Assembly: GCA_946800325.1 (NCBI GenBank)
Contig: OX326961.1
Location: forward strand, 10,704,655 to 10,768,654
Direction: 5' to 3'
From: Luzula sylvatica
Lineage: Eukaryota; Streptophyta; Magnoliopsida; Poales; Juncaceae
Length of the DNA: 64,000 nucleotides
The notes beneath the pieces are model-generated. The model did not search any database, was not told where the DNA came from, and worked only from the letters and a program-made list of their open reading frames with translations. Below, one piece after another: positions 23,870 to 34,000 of the stretch; within the stretch, counting starts at the first letter, position 1; every line of letters begins with the position of its first letter. A program made the position numbers and the translations under genes.

Positions 23870-24590
23870 AACTCCCTCTTGGATTAAGACTTAATCAACT
23901 TGGTCATATGTCCAACATATGTCGTGAGATCTAATCTCATGTGATTCCATTTTGTTTGTCCAACAAACGTATTGGTGAGCATTATCTTGAGAATCCGATA
24001 TGTTACGGAATCTTGGTGTGACCGTGTAGGTTCGTCTAAGACTGGCAGTGGATATGGCAGCAATCCACAAGGTATTGCGAGCACTAGACTGCCGTTAATA
24101 CCTACCCAGAATTAGCATGAAAAAGTGGAGAACACCTTTATGAAGATGCAGTACATCTTCATACCTAACTCAGATAAGTGTTACTAGTCCTCTTGTTCGC
24201 GATATCTTCCAATCAAAAGAGTCACGGTGAAGCCTAAGACTTCAAGTCATTCTCTTTTCTTTTTGATCAGATATACTCTTTCTCGATAAGAATTAGATTG
24301 ATAATAACAATGCGAACTCTATTGAGTTCCATCGAGCTTGCCAAGCATTTCATCAATCTCAATTTAATCGAGGGGCCCGAGAGATATCTCCCTCTATCCT
24401 TTTTCAAGGTTAGAAAGGAACAATTCCTATCTTGCAACCTCACGTCCTTTGCCTATGCTAAAAACAATACCCAATAGTAATCTCTGCTACACAATTACGC
24501 GTAGGGTTAATTATATCAAAGCATTATCTTTTCACATACTAGGTATCCGTGAGATCACTCAAGTATGAAGAACTAAAACACACTATCTGG

Positions 24591-24636
24591 ATATGAGTTC
24601 GTCTCCAATGACTCTGACCATGTCACAAACTCATAT
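24591..24636 (-). promoter_or_regulatory. Divergent hairpin of the same family
   Basis: The 9-bp arms ATATGAGTT and AACTCATAT enclose a 28-nt loop containing GACTCTGACCATG. This matches 11 of 13 bases of the conserved loop core GACTATGGCCATG. It is a likely degenerate relative. Confidence 0.4.
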
Positions 24637-24869
24637 AGTGGTCAGTCCAATATACGACGCCGCATATATCCATATTCTAGAATCGACGCTACCGTCCCAG
24701 ATCAGTAAAACCTGATCATCTCATCTACGAATATGCCAGTGTATGTAAAAGTTTCCATTCAGTGAATGGACTACCTGGTTCAAACCTATGAACAACTTTA
24801 TACACCAGGGACGTTTTAGAATTATATTCATTCCGTTTAGTGGTTTTACTATCATTCAATTGACGAATC

Positions 24870-24900
24870 AATATGCCAGACTATGGCCATGCAACATATT
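24870..24900 (-). promoter_or_regulatory. Copia 3'-spacer hairpin with the same loop
   Basis: The arms AATATG and CATATT (6 bp) enclose the identical 19-nt loop (24876..24894), about 270 nt after the polyprotein stop codon. The stem differs from both leader copies. Confidence 0.65.
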
Positions 24901-25166
24901 ATTCTCAACTGACTCGATGCACTAAACTAGAATAAAATTCAAGGTCTATCCGATTATTATAATCGAATAACCTCACACACTTTCTTGTTATTTAAAATTT
25001 TTGAAATATGAAGGTTTAGGTCATATGAAGAATAATAATATAAATATCTGTCTCATAAACAAATACAATCCAAATAACACGCCTAGGGCATAATAAATGT
25101 TCTCCCACTTGCACTAGGCAGATCGAATCCCCTTATACAATAAGAAACATAAATAAAACACCCAAT

Positions 25167-28100
25167 CTAACACTGCGATAGATATCCCAATCCTATCGCC
25201 CTAGCATGCTGCTCATGCTTGGCACGTGATAGTGGCTTCGTAAATGGATCGGCCACGTTATCATCAGTAGGTATCTTCATTATTCTCACGTCACCTCTCT
25301 TCGTAATCTCACGAATCAAGTGGTAACGCCGGAGTACATGCTTGGACCTGTGATGCGCTCGCGGTTCCTTGGATTGTGCTATCGCTCCGTTATTGTCACA
25401 ATATACATCCATGGGACCCGAGATGCTTGGCACAACGCCAAGTTCCATCACGAACTGTCGTAGCCAGACAGCCTCCTTTGCGGCTTCCGAAGCCGCGATG
25501 TATTCCGCTTCAGTTGTAGAATCAGCCACCGTCTTCTGTTTGGAGCTTTTCCAAACAACAGCTCCGCCATTGAGCGTGAAGACGTAACCACTTTGAGATT
25601 GGAAATCGTCCGGGCAAGTTTGGAAACTAGCATCTGTATATCCTTGGATAACCAGATCTCTTTCCGCACCACCATAGACAAGAAACATATCTTTAGTATT
25701 CCTGAGATACTTAAGAATGCTCTTGACTGCGGACCAGTGAACTTCCCCGGGATCAGACTGATAGCGGGAAGTCACACTCAACGCATATGCGACATCTGGT
25801 CTAGTACATATCATGGCATACATGATCGATCCTATAGCCGAAGCGTATGGGATCCGACTCATTCGCTCACGTTCAGCGTCTGTTGAAGGACACTGATCCT
25901 TTGTGAGAGAAATGCCATGTGACATTGGCAGAAATCCTTTCTTGGATTGCTCCATGTGAAACCTAGTTATCACTTTGTCAATATATGTACTTTGACTTAG
26001 TCCGAGAAGTCTCCTCGATCTATCTCTATAGATCTTCACGCCTAAAATATAGGCGGCTTCTCCTAAGTCCTTCATTGCGAATTGACTACCCAAATATGCC
26101 TTAACCTGGTTAAGCATTGGGATGTCATTTCCAATGAGTAAGATGTCGTCCACGTACAAGATGAGGAATACGACCGAACTCCCACTGAATTTCTTGTATA
26201 CACAAGGTTCCTCGATATTTTGAATGAAACCATACTTTGCGATGACCTCATCGAATCGTATGTTCCACGCACGAGATGCTTGCTTTAATCCATAAATGGA
26301 TCTCACAAGTTTGCACACTTTATTCGTATTCTTTGGATCGACAAAACCCTCGGGTTGTGTCATATACACATCCTCGGTAAGGTTCCCGTTAAGGAAAGCG
26401 GTTTTGACATCCATCTGCCATATCTCATAATCGTGATATGCAGCTATTGCTAGAAGAATGCGAATACTTTTAAACATGGCTACTGGAGAAAACGTTTCAT
26501 CATAGTCTATACCATGGATTTGCTTGAAACCTTTCGCCACCAGTCTTGCTTTAAAAGTGTGTACATTACCATCCATGTCGGTTTTCTTCTTGAAAACCCA
26601 TTTGCACCCAACGGTCTTAGCACCATTAGGTAGATCAATAAGATTCCAAACCTTATTATCATACATGGACTGGATCTCGGTTTTCATGGCGTCATGCCAT
26701 TTCGAGGAATCCAGGCTAGACATAGCACCTTTGTAGGAAGTTGGCTCGTCATCTAGAGTCAACTCATTATCGTCATTACTAATGAGAAATCCATATCTCT
26801 CAGGTTCTTGACGATTCCTACTAGATCTACGTATAGCTTGTGTACTAGATTCTGGTTCACCATCCAATGGTAACTCAGAATCTTGTTCCAGATCAACTTG
26901 TTCACTTTGTGGTTCTCGAATTTCTTCGAGATCAATTTTACTCCCACTGGCTTGACGATCTAGGAATTCCTTCTCTAAGAAGTGTCCTCGTCGAGCCACG
27001 AAAACCTTGTTTTCGTTAGGCAAGTAAAAGTAGTATCCTTTGGTTTCTTGAGGATACCCCACAAATAAACACTTGTCTGATCTTGGCTCGAGTTTTTCCG
27101 TCAATAACCTTTTGACGTATGCCTCGCAACCCCAAATCTTTAGATAAGACAATGATGGCACCTTGCCATGCCATATCTCATATGGTGTCTTGTCAACTGA
27201 TTTGATCGGAACTTTATTCAGTATATGAGCGGCCGTTTGAAGCGCGAAACCCCAAAATGACTTTGGCAAATCCGTTCGACTCATCATCGAGCGAACCATG
27301 TCCAACAAGGTCCGATTCCTCCTCTCGGACACTCCATTCCATTGGGGTGTACCGGGTGGAGTCCATTGTGATACTATACCACAATCTCGAAGATAGTCCT
27401 CAAACTCATAGCTCAAGTATTCACCACCTCGATCCGATCGAATGGCTTTTACTTTCTTGCCCAGTTGAAGTTCTACTTCGTGTTGAAACTCTTTGAATTT
27501 CTCAAAAGTTTCACTTTTATGACGCATTAAGTATAGATATCCATATCTACTATAATCGTCAGTAAAAGTCACGAAGTAGCGATACCCATTTCTAGCCTCG
27601 ACACTCATCGGTCCACATACATCAGAATGTATGAGGGCCAACACATCTTTCGATCTTTCTCCTTTCTTGGAGAAAGGTGTCTTTGTCATCTTACCCATCA
27701 AACAAGATTCGCAATTTTCTATTGACTCTAAGTCAAAAGAATCTAGCACTCCATCCTTTTGGAGTCTAGCAATGCGTTTCTCGTTTATGTGTCCGAGACG
27801 ACAATGCCATGAGTATGTTTCATTAGTTTGAGTAGTATTTATGTTATAAATGGACTGATTATTGTTGTTATTATCTAAATCCAAGACATATAGACCATTT
27901 TCAACTAGAACATTACTAAAGAAAATGCCATTCTTGCAAATAAAACAATCATTAGTACCAATAACTAATTCATATCCATCCGCAATAAGTCTAGAAACAG
28001 AAATAATACTCCTACTCAAAGTAGGTACATAACAACAATTATCCAAAACTAAAATAAGTCCATTTGGCAAAGTTAAATCATACGTCCCTTCGGCTAATGC

Positions 28101-29114
28101 TGCTACTCTAGCTCCATTCCCGACGCGTAAATCAACTTCGTCACGAATCAATGATCTTCTACTTCTTAGGCCCTGCATATTATTACAAATATGAGTTCCA
28201 CATCCAGTGTCCAACACCCATGATGATGAAGTAAAGAAATAAGATTCGATAACAAAAATACCTGATGCCGGTGTGTCCAAGGAAGCGGTCTTTTGCTTGC
28301 TCTCCCTCAGGAAGATCTCGCAATCACGCTTCCAATGCCCCTCCTTGAGGCAGTGGAAACACTTCTTGTCATCCTTGGCTTTCTTACCCACAGACTTAGA
28401 CGCAACCTTGTTGTCCTTTGCCTTCCTCTTCTTGTTTTTGTTCCCTTTGCTTGGACTCTTCCCTTCAACCACCAATACTTCCGAAGTCCTAGACTTCATG
28501 TACCGTGGTTTCATGTCAGCTTCGAATGTTCTGAGCATTCCGATAAGCTGGGGAATGGTCCTTTTCATGTCTGACATGTGGAAATGCGAAATGAACGAAT
28601 CGAAACTCGGTGGCAGCGACAACATGATCAAATCAGTTTGTAACTCCACCTCGAATTTGATGCCAAGCCTATCAAGATGATCGAAATATCCTTTCATCTT
28701 GAGAAGGTGCGAGCTAACAGGCGTACCATCTTGCATCTTGCATTGCGTCGCATTGCCAAGAGCTTGGTACTTCTCCACCCTTGCTTGAACCTGAAACATC
28801 TCCCTGAGCTGTTTCATAATCTCGTATGCATCCTGTTTCTCAAACTGAATTTGATATTCAGGAGTCATAGTAGCCAACATGAGGCATGTGACATCATTCG
28901 AATCGTCCATCATGGTCGTATATTCGAATGTCTCATCCTCAGTTGCTTTATCCCCTGGCACAGGAGGGATAGGCGTCTCCAAGACATGTGCCTTTCCTTC
29001 CTGTTTCAGAACGAATCCCAGATTCCTCTGCCAGTCGAGAAAATTCTTTCCGTTCATTCGTTCCCTTTCCAAAATGGAACGCAAACTGAAGCGGTTATTA
29101 CTTGGTAAAGCCAT
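25167..29114 (-). CDS. Ty1/copia gag-pol polyprotein, 1315 residues
   Basis: One continuous frame from the ATG at 29114 (MALPSNNRFSLRS). The gag region is followed by a CCHC zinc knuckle at residues 252-265 (CFHCLKEGHWKRDC), aspartic protease LDTG at 301-304, and the integrase HHCC finger (His437, His442, Cys468, Cys471). The integrase catalytic triad is Asp498, Asp561 and Glu597, with the expected D-35-E spacing. Next come reverse transcriptase with YVDD at 987-990 and RNase H ending in the DNVADPFTKPLS region. The integrase-before-RT order defines the copia superfamily. No frameshift or stop is seen and the catalytic residues are present, so the protein could be active. Gag and Pol in a single frame, without a separating stop, is usual for plant copia elements. 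The lineage was not assigned. Confidence 0.96.
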   Translation of the reverse strand: MALPSNNRFSLRSILERERMNGKNFLDWQRNLGFVLKQEGKAHVLETPIPPVPGDKATEDETFEYTTMMDDSNDVTCLMLATMTPEYQIQFEKQDAYEIMKQLREMFQVQARVEKYQALGNATQCKMQDGTPVSSHLLKMKGYFDHLDRLGIKFEVELQTDLIMLSLPPSFDSFISHFHMSDMKRTIPQLIGMLRTFEADMKPRYMKSRTSEVLVVEGKSPSKGNKNKKRKAKDNKVASKSVGKKAKDDKKCFHCLKEGHWKRDCEIFLRESKQKTASLDTPASGIFVIESYFFTSSSWVLDTGCGTHICNNMQGLRSRRSLIRDEVDLRVGNGARVAALAEGTYDLTLPNGLILVLDNCCYVPTLSRSIISVSRLIADGYELVIGTNDCFICKNGIFFSNVLVENGLYVLDLDNNNNNQSIYNINTTQTNETYSWHCRLGHINEKRIARLQKDGVLDSFDLESIENCESCLMGKMTKTPFSKKGERSKDVLALIHSDVCGPMSVEARNGYRYFVTFTDDYSRYGYLYLMRHKSETFEKFKEFQHEVELQLGKKVKAIRSDRGGEYLSYEFEDYLRDCGIVSQWTPPGTPQWNGVSERRNRTLLDMVRSMMSRTDLPKSFWGFALQTAAHILNKVPIKSVDKTPYEIWHGKVPSLSYLKIWGCEAYVKRLLTEKLEPRSDKCLFVGYPQETKGYYFYLPNENKVFVARRGHFLEKEFLDRQASGSKIDLEEIREPQSEQVDLEQDSELPLDGEPESSTQAIRRSSRNRQEPERYGFLISNDDNELTLDDEPTSYKGAMSSLDSSKWHDAMKTEIQSMYDNKVWNLIDLPNGAKTVGCKWVFKKKTDMDGNVHTFKARLVAKGFKQIHGIDYDETFSPVAMFKSIRILLAIAAYHDYEIWQMDVKTAFLNGNLTEDVYMTQPEGFVDPKNTNKVCKLVRSIYGLKQASRAWNIRFDEVIAKYGFIQNIEEPCVYKKFSGSSVVFLILYVDDILLIGNDIPMLNQVKAYLGSQFAMKDLGEAAYILGVKIYRDRSRRLLGLSQSTYIDKVITRFHMEQSKKGFLPMSHGISLTKDQCPSTDAERERMSRIPYASAIGSIMYAMICTRPDVAYALSVTSRYQSDPGEVHWSAVKSILKYLRNTKDMFLVYGGAERDLVIQGYTDASFQTCPDDFQSQSGYVFTLNGGAVVWKSSKQKTVADSTTEAEYIAASEAAKEAVWLRQFVMELGVVPSISGPMDVYCDNNGAIAQSKEPRAHHRSKHVLRRYHLIREITKRGDVRIMKIPTDDNVADPFTKPLSRAKHEQHARAIGLGYLSQC

Positions 29115-29504
29115 GAATTCTACAATTTTTGAAAAATAATGTAATTAATAACGTGGTCTTTCATATATTAAAATTCATTTTTAAATAACTTGAAATACCC
29201 ATTATTTTATCATTTCAAATAGCCCCCACTATTGAAACGGAGATTTGATACCTTAAATCTCATAATGGACAAGATCCCTATTTAACGTATTTCTAAGGTG
29301 ACTATGGCCAACCACTTAAAATTACATCACGTCGGGTAGGACGGTGTCCAATCATCTCCAAGACGATTCTTGCTTTATTCGTGAGGTCCGGTATTGAGTC
29401 CAACTCAAAACCAGAGTGTGTGTACCTCACTCCTTGCCCCAAACCCTAGCCTAGCTAGTGAATTGGTCAAGTCCAAACCACAAATGGAATATCATTCAAT
29501 CAGC

Positions 29505-29545
29505 GAATTGACATGCCAGACTATGGCCATGCAACACGTCAATTC
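29505..29545 (-). promoter_or_regulatory. Copia leader hairpin 2 (conserved 19-nt loop)
   Basis: The arms GAATTGACATG and CACGTCAATTC pair over 11 positions around the same loop (29516..29534). The only mismatch on the plus strand (A opposite C) becomes a U-G wobble in the minus-strand transcript, which is the sense RNA. This supports an RNA structure rather than a DNA palindrome. Confidence 0.7.
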
Positions 29546-29582
29546 CTAATCAATGCATGCCTTCCTTGCTACGCATGTGTAA

Positions 29583-29615
29583 ATCTGTGCCAGACTATGG
29601 CCATGCAACACAGAT
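29583..29615 (-). promoter_or_regulatory. Copia leader hairpin 1 (conserved 19-nt loop)
   Basis: On the plus strand the arms ATCTGTG and CACAGAT (7 bp) enclose the loop CCAGACTATGGCCATGCAA. In the element's RNA the loop contains the self-complementary AUGGCCAU. The same loop occurs twice more in the element with different but complementary arms. A role in RNA dimerisation or packaging is an inference. Confidence 0.65.
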
Positions 29616-30180
29616 AAACAAACACTAGTTTAGAAGGTTCCATTTAGGGAGACATAAGACTTGATAATTACGTGGGAGGATTTTACTTTTTATTAAAATC
29701 ATTTATTTTATTCATTCACAATAACAAATAAAATTATGGTATAGCATATAGGCCTTTTAGTTTTATGAGCAATCATAAAACCCTAAAATTCCCAACCCTA
29801 AAACCCAAGATGATTCATTGCTTCATGTGAAGATCCAATCTTCGTGTCGTGTCGTCTTCGTGTCGTCTTGCCTTGAAGGTCCTTCTTCAAAACTAAACCT
29901 ATTTTATTTTATTACAACTTTGGAAGACTCACCGGTCCCCACATAATTAAATAAAATACAATTTGGAAAGCTCACCGGCCCCCACACAACACACATTACA
30001 AGCAACACAAACAATCATCCCCGTTTTAGGCTATATGCTATACCGTATCGAATTTATAAATTGGAAATTTTAAAATTATTGGGCATTTTTTGACAGAAAA
30101 AAAAATTGGTTGTCCAGAAAATTGTTCGAACGATCGCAACTCCAAGTTCGATCGAGAAACGTCAGAAAAAAAAATTTCAA

Positions 30181-30182
<2 letters not shown>

Positions 30183-30220
<38 letters not shown>
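30183..30220 (-). repeat. Poly(T)38 tract (poly(A) in the copia sense strand)
   Basis: Uninterrupted run of 38 T in the copia leader. It is likely length-polymorphic and prone to assembly error. Confidence 0.9.
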
Positions 30221-30221
<1 letters not shown>

Positions 30222-30457
30222 TGAACCAGAAATAGGTCCGTTCGAACGCAACTCCAAGTTCGTTCGAATAGATCAGTCCGTTCGAACCGAACACTAGGTT
30301 CGTCCGACCAGACCAGTTCGTTCGAACGCAACTCCAAGTTCGTTCGAACGAACCCTATTCTGCCAGCTTTTCTAATTTCTGAAATTCAGCCCTAAAATTC
30401 TAAAATTTCCTAAATTCGAATTAAATCATCGATTTTCGATGGTTTTAACGAGCGATT

Positions 30458-30469
30458 GCTCTGATACCA
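30458..30469 (-). other. Copia primer binding site (tRNA-iMet)
   Basis: On the minus strand TGGTATCAGAGC begins two bases after the 5' LTR. It is complementary to initiator tRNA-Met. Confidence 0.92.
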
Positions 30470-30470
30470 C

Positions 30471-31098
30471 TGTAGGGTTACGCACACGATTATCATAGTG
30501 TGCAGCGGAAATTAGTTCACGTGCGTAACCTAATTCTACCGGGATCACGCCCTAAAACCACCGAAAAAGGAAGAGTTTCGGAGAATTACCTCGTACAAGT
30601 TAGTACGTGTCGATTATTTCTCCAAATCCGTGAACCTTCTCCAAGAATCGCTCGTGCAATCCCTCTACTCGTGTCCACCTCGATTTCGTCCGATCGGAAA
30701 TCGCCAACGCCGTTCTAGTCGCCGTCACGATTAAATCTCTCAAGATCCTTGCTCGAATCTCCCTCTAAATCTCTCAGATCTAATCTGAATTCTGTGGAAG
30801 AAGAAGAAGAGAAACGGCGGCTCAAAACCCTAGAAAACTTAGGTCAAATTCCGGAATCAGAACTTTATATATATAGGAAACATGTCAGTTCGAACGCACT
30901 TAACATAGTTCGTTCGAACGAACCCAGTTCGTTCGAACGCACCTAAATGTTCGTTCGAACGAACCTACTTCTGTTTATCACGAATAAGTCCGTTCGAACG
31001 CACTGATATAGTTAGTTCGAACTAACCTTATTCTGACTGCAGAATTGCCTATTTATATAAATTCTTCCAAGTTAATTCTTAAGCCATATTTTCTTTCA
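30471..31098 (-). repeat. Copia 5' LTR
   Basis: 628 bp. It contains two TATA-like sites on the minus strand and a cluster of palindromes centred on TTCGAA (30887..31026). Confidence 0.95.
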
Positions 31099-34000
31099 CT
31101 CTCAACTCCGCTTCATCCTCCCAGGTATCGTCAAGCTCGCTAAGATTGGACCATCGTACCAGAACCTGCTGTACCGGTACGTTTCTTTTCCATACGGCTC
31201 TTCTTTTCACTATCCACTTTGGTTCTACCTGTACCAACCCTTTCTTTCCTAATTCAGGTAATTTCTGTGTCAAGACCTGTCTTTCTCCTATTCTTTTCTT
31301 CAACTGGGAGACATGGAAAACTGGATGGATGGAAGCATCGTCTGGAAGATTTAACCGGTAAGCCATCTTTCCGATTCTGTTGAGTATTTCGTAAGGACCA
31401 TAAAATTTAGGGCTGATTTTGTTATTTTTCCGTTTTGCCAACGAATTCTGTCTGTAAGGCTGAATTTTTAGATAAACCCAATCTCCTTCTTTAAATTCTC
31501 TTTCAGTCCTCCTCTTGTCAGCAAATTTCTTCATTCTTTGTTGGGATTTTTTTAATTGGTCCTGGATCCTGAGCTGAATTCCTATCCTCTCCTTCATTAA
31601 CTCTTCTACCGAGTCTACCTTAATATCAGTGGGTACTAGAGATGGCAAATGAATAGGTTTATAGCCATATAGGGTTTCGAAAGGTGTTAATTTCAAGGCT
31701 GAGTGGAATGAAGTATTATACCACCACTCCGCCATAGGAATTAGGGTAACCCATTTCTTTGGATCCTGAAATGCCATACATCTGAGATACCCCTCCACAC
31801 ACTGGTTTACTCTTTCCGTTTGACCGTCCGATTGAGGGTGATATGCCGTGGACATATGCAATTTCACCCCTAATTTCTTTATTAATTCTTTCCAAAAGTT
31901 GCTCGTAAAAACTGGATCTCTGTCTGACACAATCGAGGATGGTAAGCCATGTAATTTAAATATATTATTTAAAAATACCTGAGCTATGTCATTGGCCTTG
32001 TATGGATGCGATAATGGCACGAAATGACTGTATTTAGTCAGCCTATCCACCACTACCAATAATACCTCCTTGCCATTTGATTTCGGTAATCCACTTATAA
32101 AATCCATACCTATGCTTTCCCAAGGTCTCGAGGGAATTGGTAACGGATCCAGTAGTCCCGGGGGTAAGATTTTTTCTCCTTTATTAATCTGGCAAGGGTG
32201 ACAGGAATTAACATATTCCTTAATTGAATCCTTCAACTTGGGCCAGAAAAATATTCCTTTGATTCTTACATATGTCCCATTAATTCCAGAATGCCCCCCC
32301 CCCCCCACACACAGTGTGATCATGTAATTCTTCCATGATTTTCTCTCTCCAGTTTCCTTTATTTCCAACACACAATCTATTCTTATATCTTATGATTCCT
32401 TGCTGTATGGAATAATTAGATTCCATATTAGGGTTGACCAATAATTCTTTCTTAATCTTCTCTATCCACTCATCTTCTTCATAACTTTCCTTCAATTCCT
32501 GAATCCATTCTGGTACCAGGATAGAGATGGAATTAATTTCACCATTGAGATTTTCCTTTCTCGACAATGCATCGGCCATTTTATTGTCAGCCCCTTTCTT
32601 ATATTCTATTTTATAATCATAACCCAGCAACTTGCACAGGCCTTTGTGCTGCAATGTGTGTGTTAATCTCTGTTCTAAGAGATATTTGAGGCTCATGTGG
32701 TCAGTCTTGATGATAAAAGGTTGACCCATGAGGTAATGTCGCCATTTTTGGACAGCATTTATGAGTGCTAATAATTCTTTTTCGTAAGTAGAGAGTGATT
32801 GACTCCTAATCCCTAGGCTTTTACTGTAATAAGCAATGGGTCTCCGACCTTGCATTAGTACAGCCCCTATCCCTTTTTCGCTTGCATCGGTCTCCAAAAT
32901 AAACGGTTTAGAGAATTCCGGCATAGCCAACACTGGAGTACTAGTCATGGCTTTCTTAAGCTCCTGGAAAGCCGCCTCAGCTTTATCGTTCCACTTGAAT
33001 CCATTTTTTGATAATAATTCTGTTAACGGCTTACTAATTACCCCATAATTTTTCACAATTTTTCGATAGTAGCCCGTTAGCCCAAGAAACCCTCTCAGTT
33101 CTTTAACTGTTTTGGGACTGGGCCAATCCGTCATTGCTGAAATTTTCTTTGGGTCAGTTTTGACTCCCTCGTAAGAAATGAGATGGCCCAAATACTCCAC
33201 TTCTTTCAGACCAAACTCACATTTAGTCTTTTTAGCTACTAATTTGTTTTCTTTGAGAGTCTTTAGAGTGGTTCTGAGGTGCTCCATATGAGTGTACCAG
33301 TCCTTGCTGTACACTAAAATGTCATCGAAGAACACTAGAATGAAGTCTCTCAGATAGGGTTTGAATATTCCGTTCATTAAATTCTGAAAAGTTGCAGGAG
33401 CATTTGTTAGCCCAAATGGCATCACTTTGTACTCAAAATGGCCGTTATGAGTTCTAAAGGCTGTTTTGGGTATATCTTCCTCAACCATTCTCACTTGGTG
33501 ATATCCGCTTCTAAGATCAATTTTAGAAAAATATCTTGCTCCCTTAATCTCATCTAATAGGTCATCAACTATAGGAATGGGAAATTTATTTTTTACCGTT
33601 ACGGAATTGAGTTTTCTATAGTCGACGCATAACCTCCAAGTCCCATCCTTCTTTTTCACTAATAAAGCCGGTGATGCATAGGGACTTGATGACGGTTGAA
33701 TCACAGAATCTTTGAGTAATTCTTCAATTATCCTCTCTAATTCCAATTTTTGAAAATAGGAGTACCGGTAGGGTCTCTGATTAATTGGTTGCGATCCAGG
33801 AATTAATGGAATTCTGTGATCATCAAATCTGGTTGGGGGTAATCCTTGCGATTTCTCGAATAATTCCTCAAATTCCTTGAGTAGGTCATTTAAGTCTTTT
33901 CGCTGTTCTTCCTCAATCTGTGGTTCTATGCTAAGAACCCTAGCGAAAATGACCTCACTGCCCTTTTTTAGTTCATCTTGTAAATTCAATTCACCATCAA

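Larger units (their letters stand above)
23870..25166 (-). other. Copia 3' spacer
   Basis: About 1.3 kb lie between the polyprotein stop and the 3' LTR with no convincing coding frame, so there is no envelope-like gene. The spacer is rich in small hairpins, for example CCATTC/GAATGG near 24765 and GATCAG/CTGATC near 24700. It ends in a purine tract before the LTR. Confidence 0.65.
29115..30457 (-). other. Copia 5' leader
   Basis: This ~1.34-kb untranslated leader lies between primer site and gag. It contains a 38-base T run on the plus strand (30183..30220), a second cluster of TTCGAA repeats (30124..30352), two strong hairpins with a shared loop (29505..29545 and 29583..29615), and further small hairpins (for example GAGATTT/AAATCTC near 29242). 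No conserved coding frame is seen. Confidence 0.7.
23242..31098 (-). mobile_element. Ty1/copia LTR retrotransposon, structurally intact, nested in the gypsy element
   Basis: 7857 bp. The two 628-bp LTRs (23242..23869 and 30471..31098) start TGTAGGG and end TTTCTTTCA on the plus strand. They differ at one noticed site (A/G near 23588 and 30817). The target duplication CTCTC lies at 23237..23241 and 31099..31103. The element has a tRNA-Met primer site, a purine tract (CCAAGAGGGAGT on the minus strand) before the 3' LTR, and one uninterrupted 1315-residue polyprotein. The leader (~1.34 kb) and the 3' spacer (~1.3 kb) are long. Everything needed for autonomy is visible, so it may be recently active. 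Confidence 0.97.

Noticed and set aside
28273..29139. Plus-strand open frames opposite the copia gag region
   Set aside because: Antisense shadows of the polyprotein frame with no independent support.
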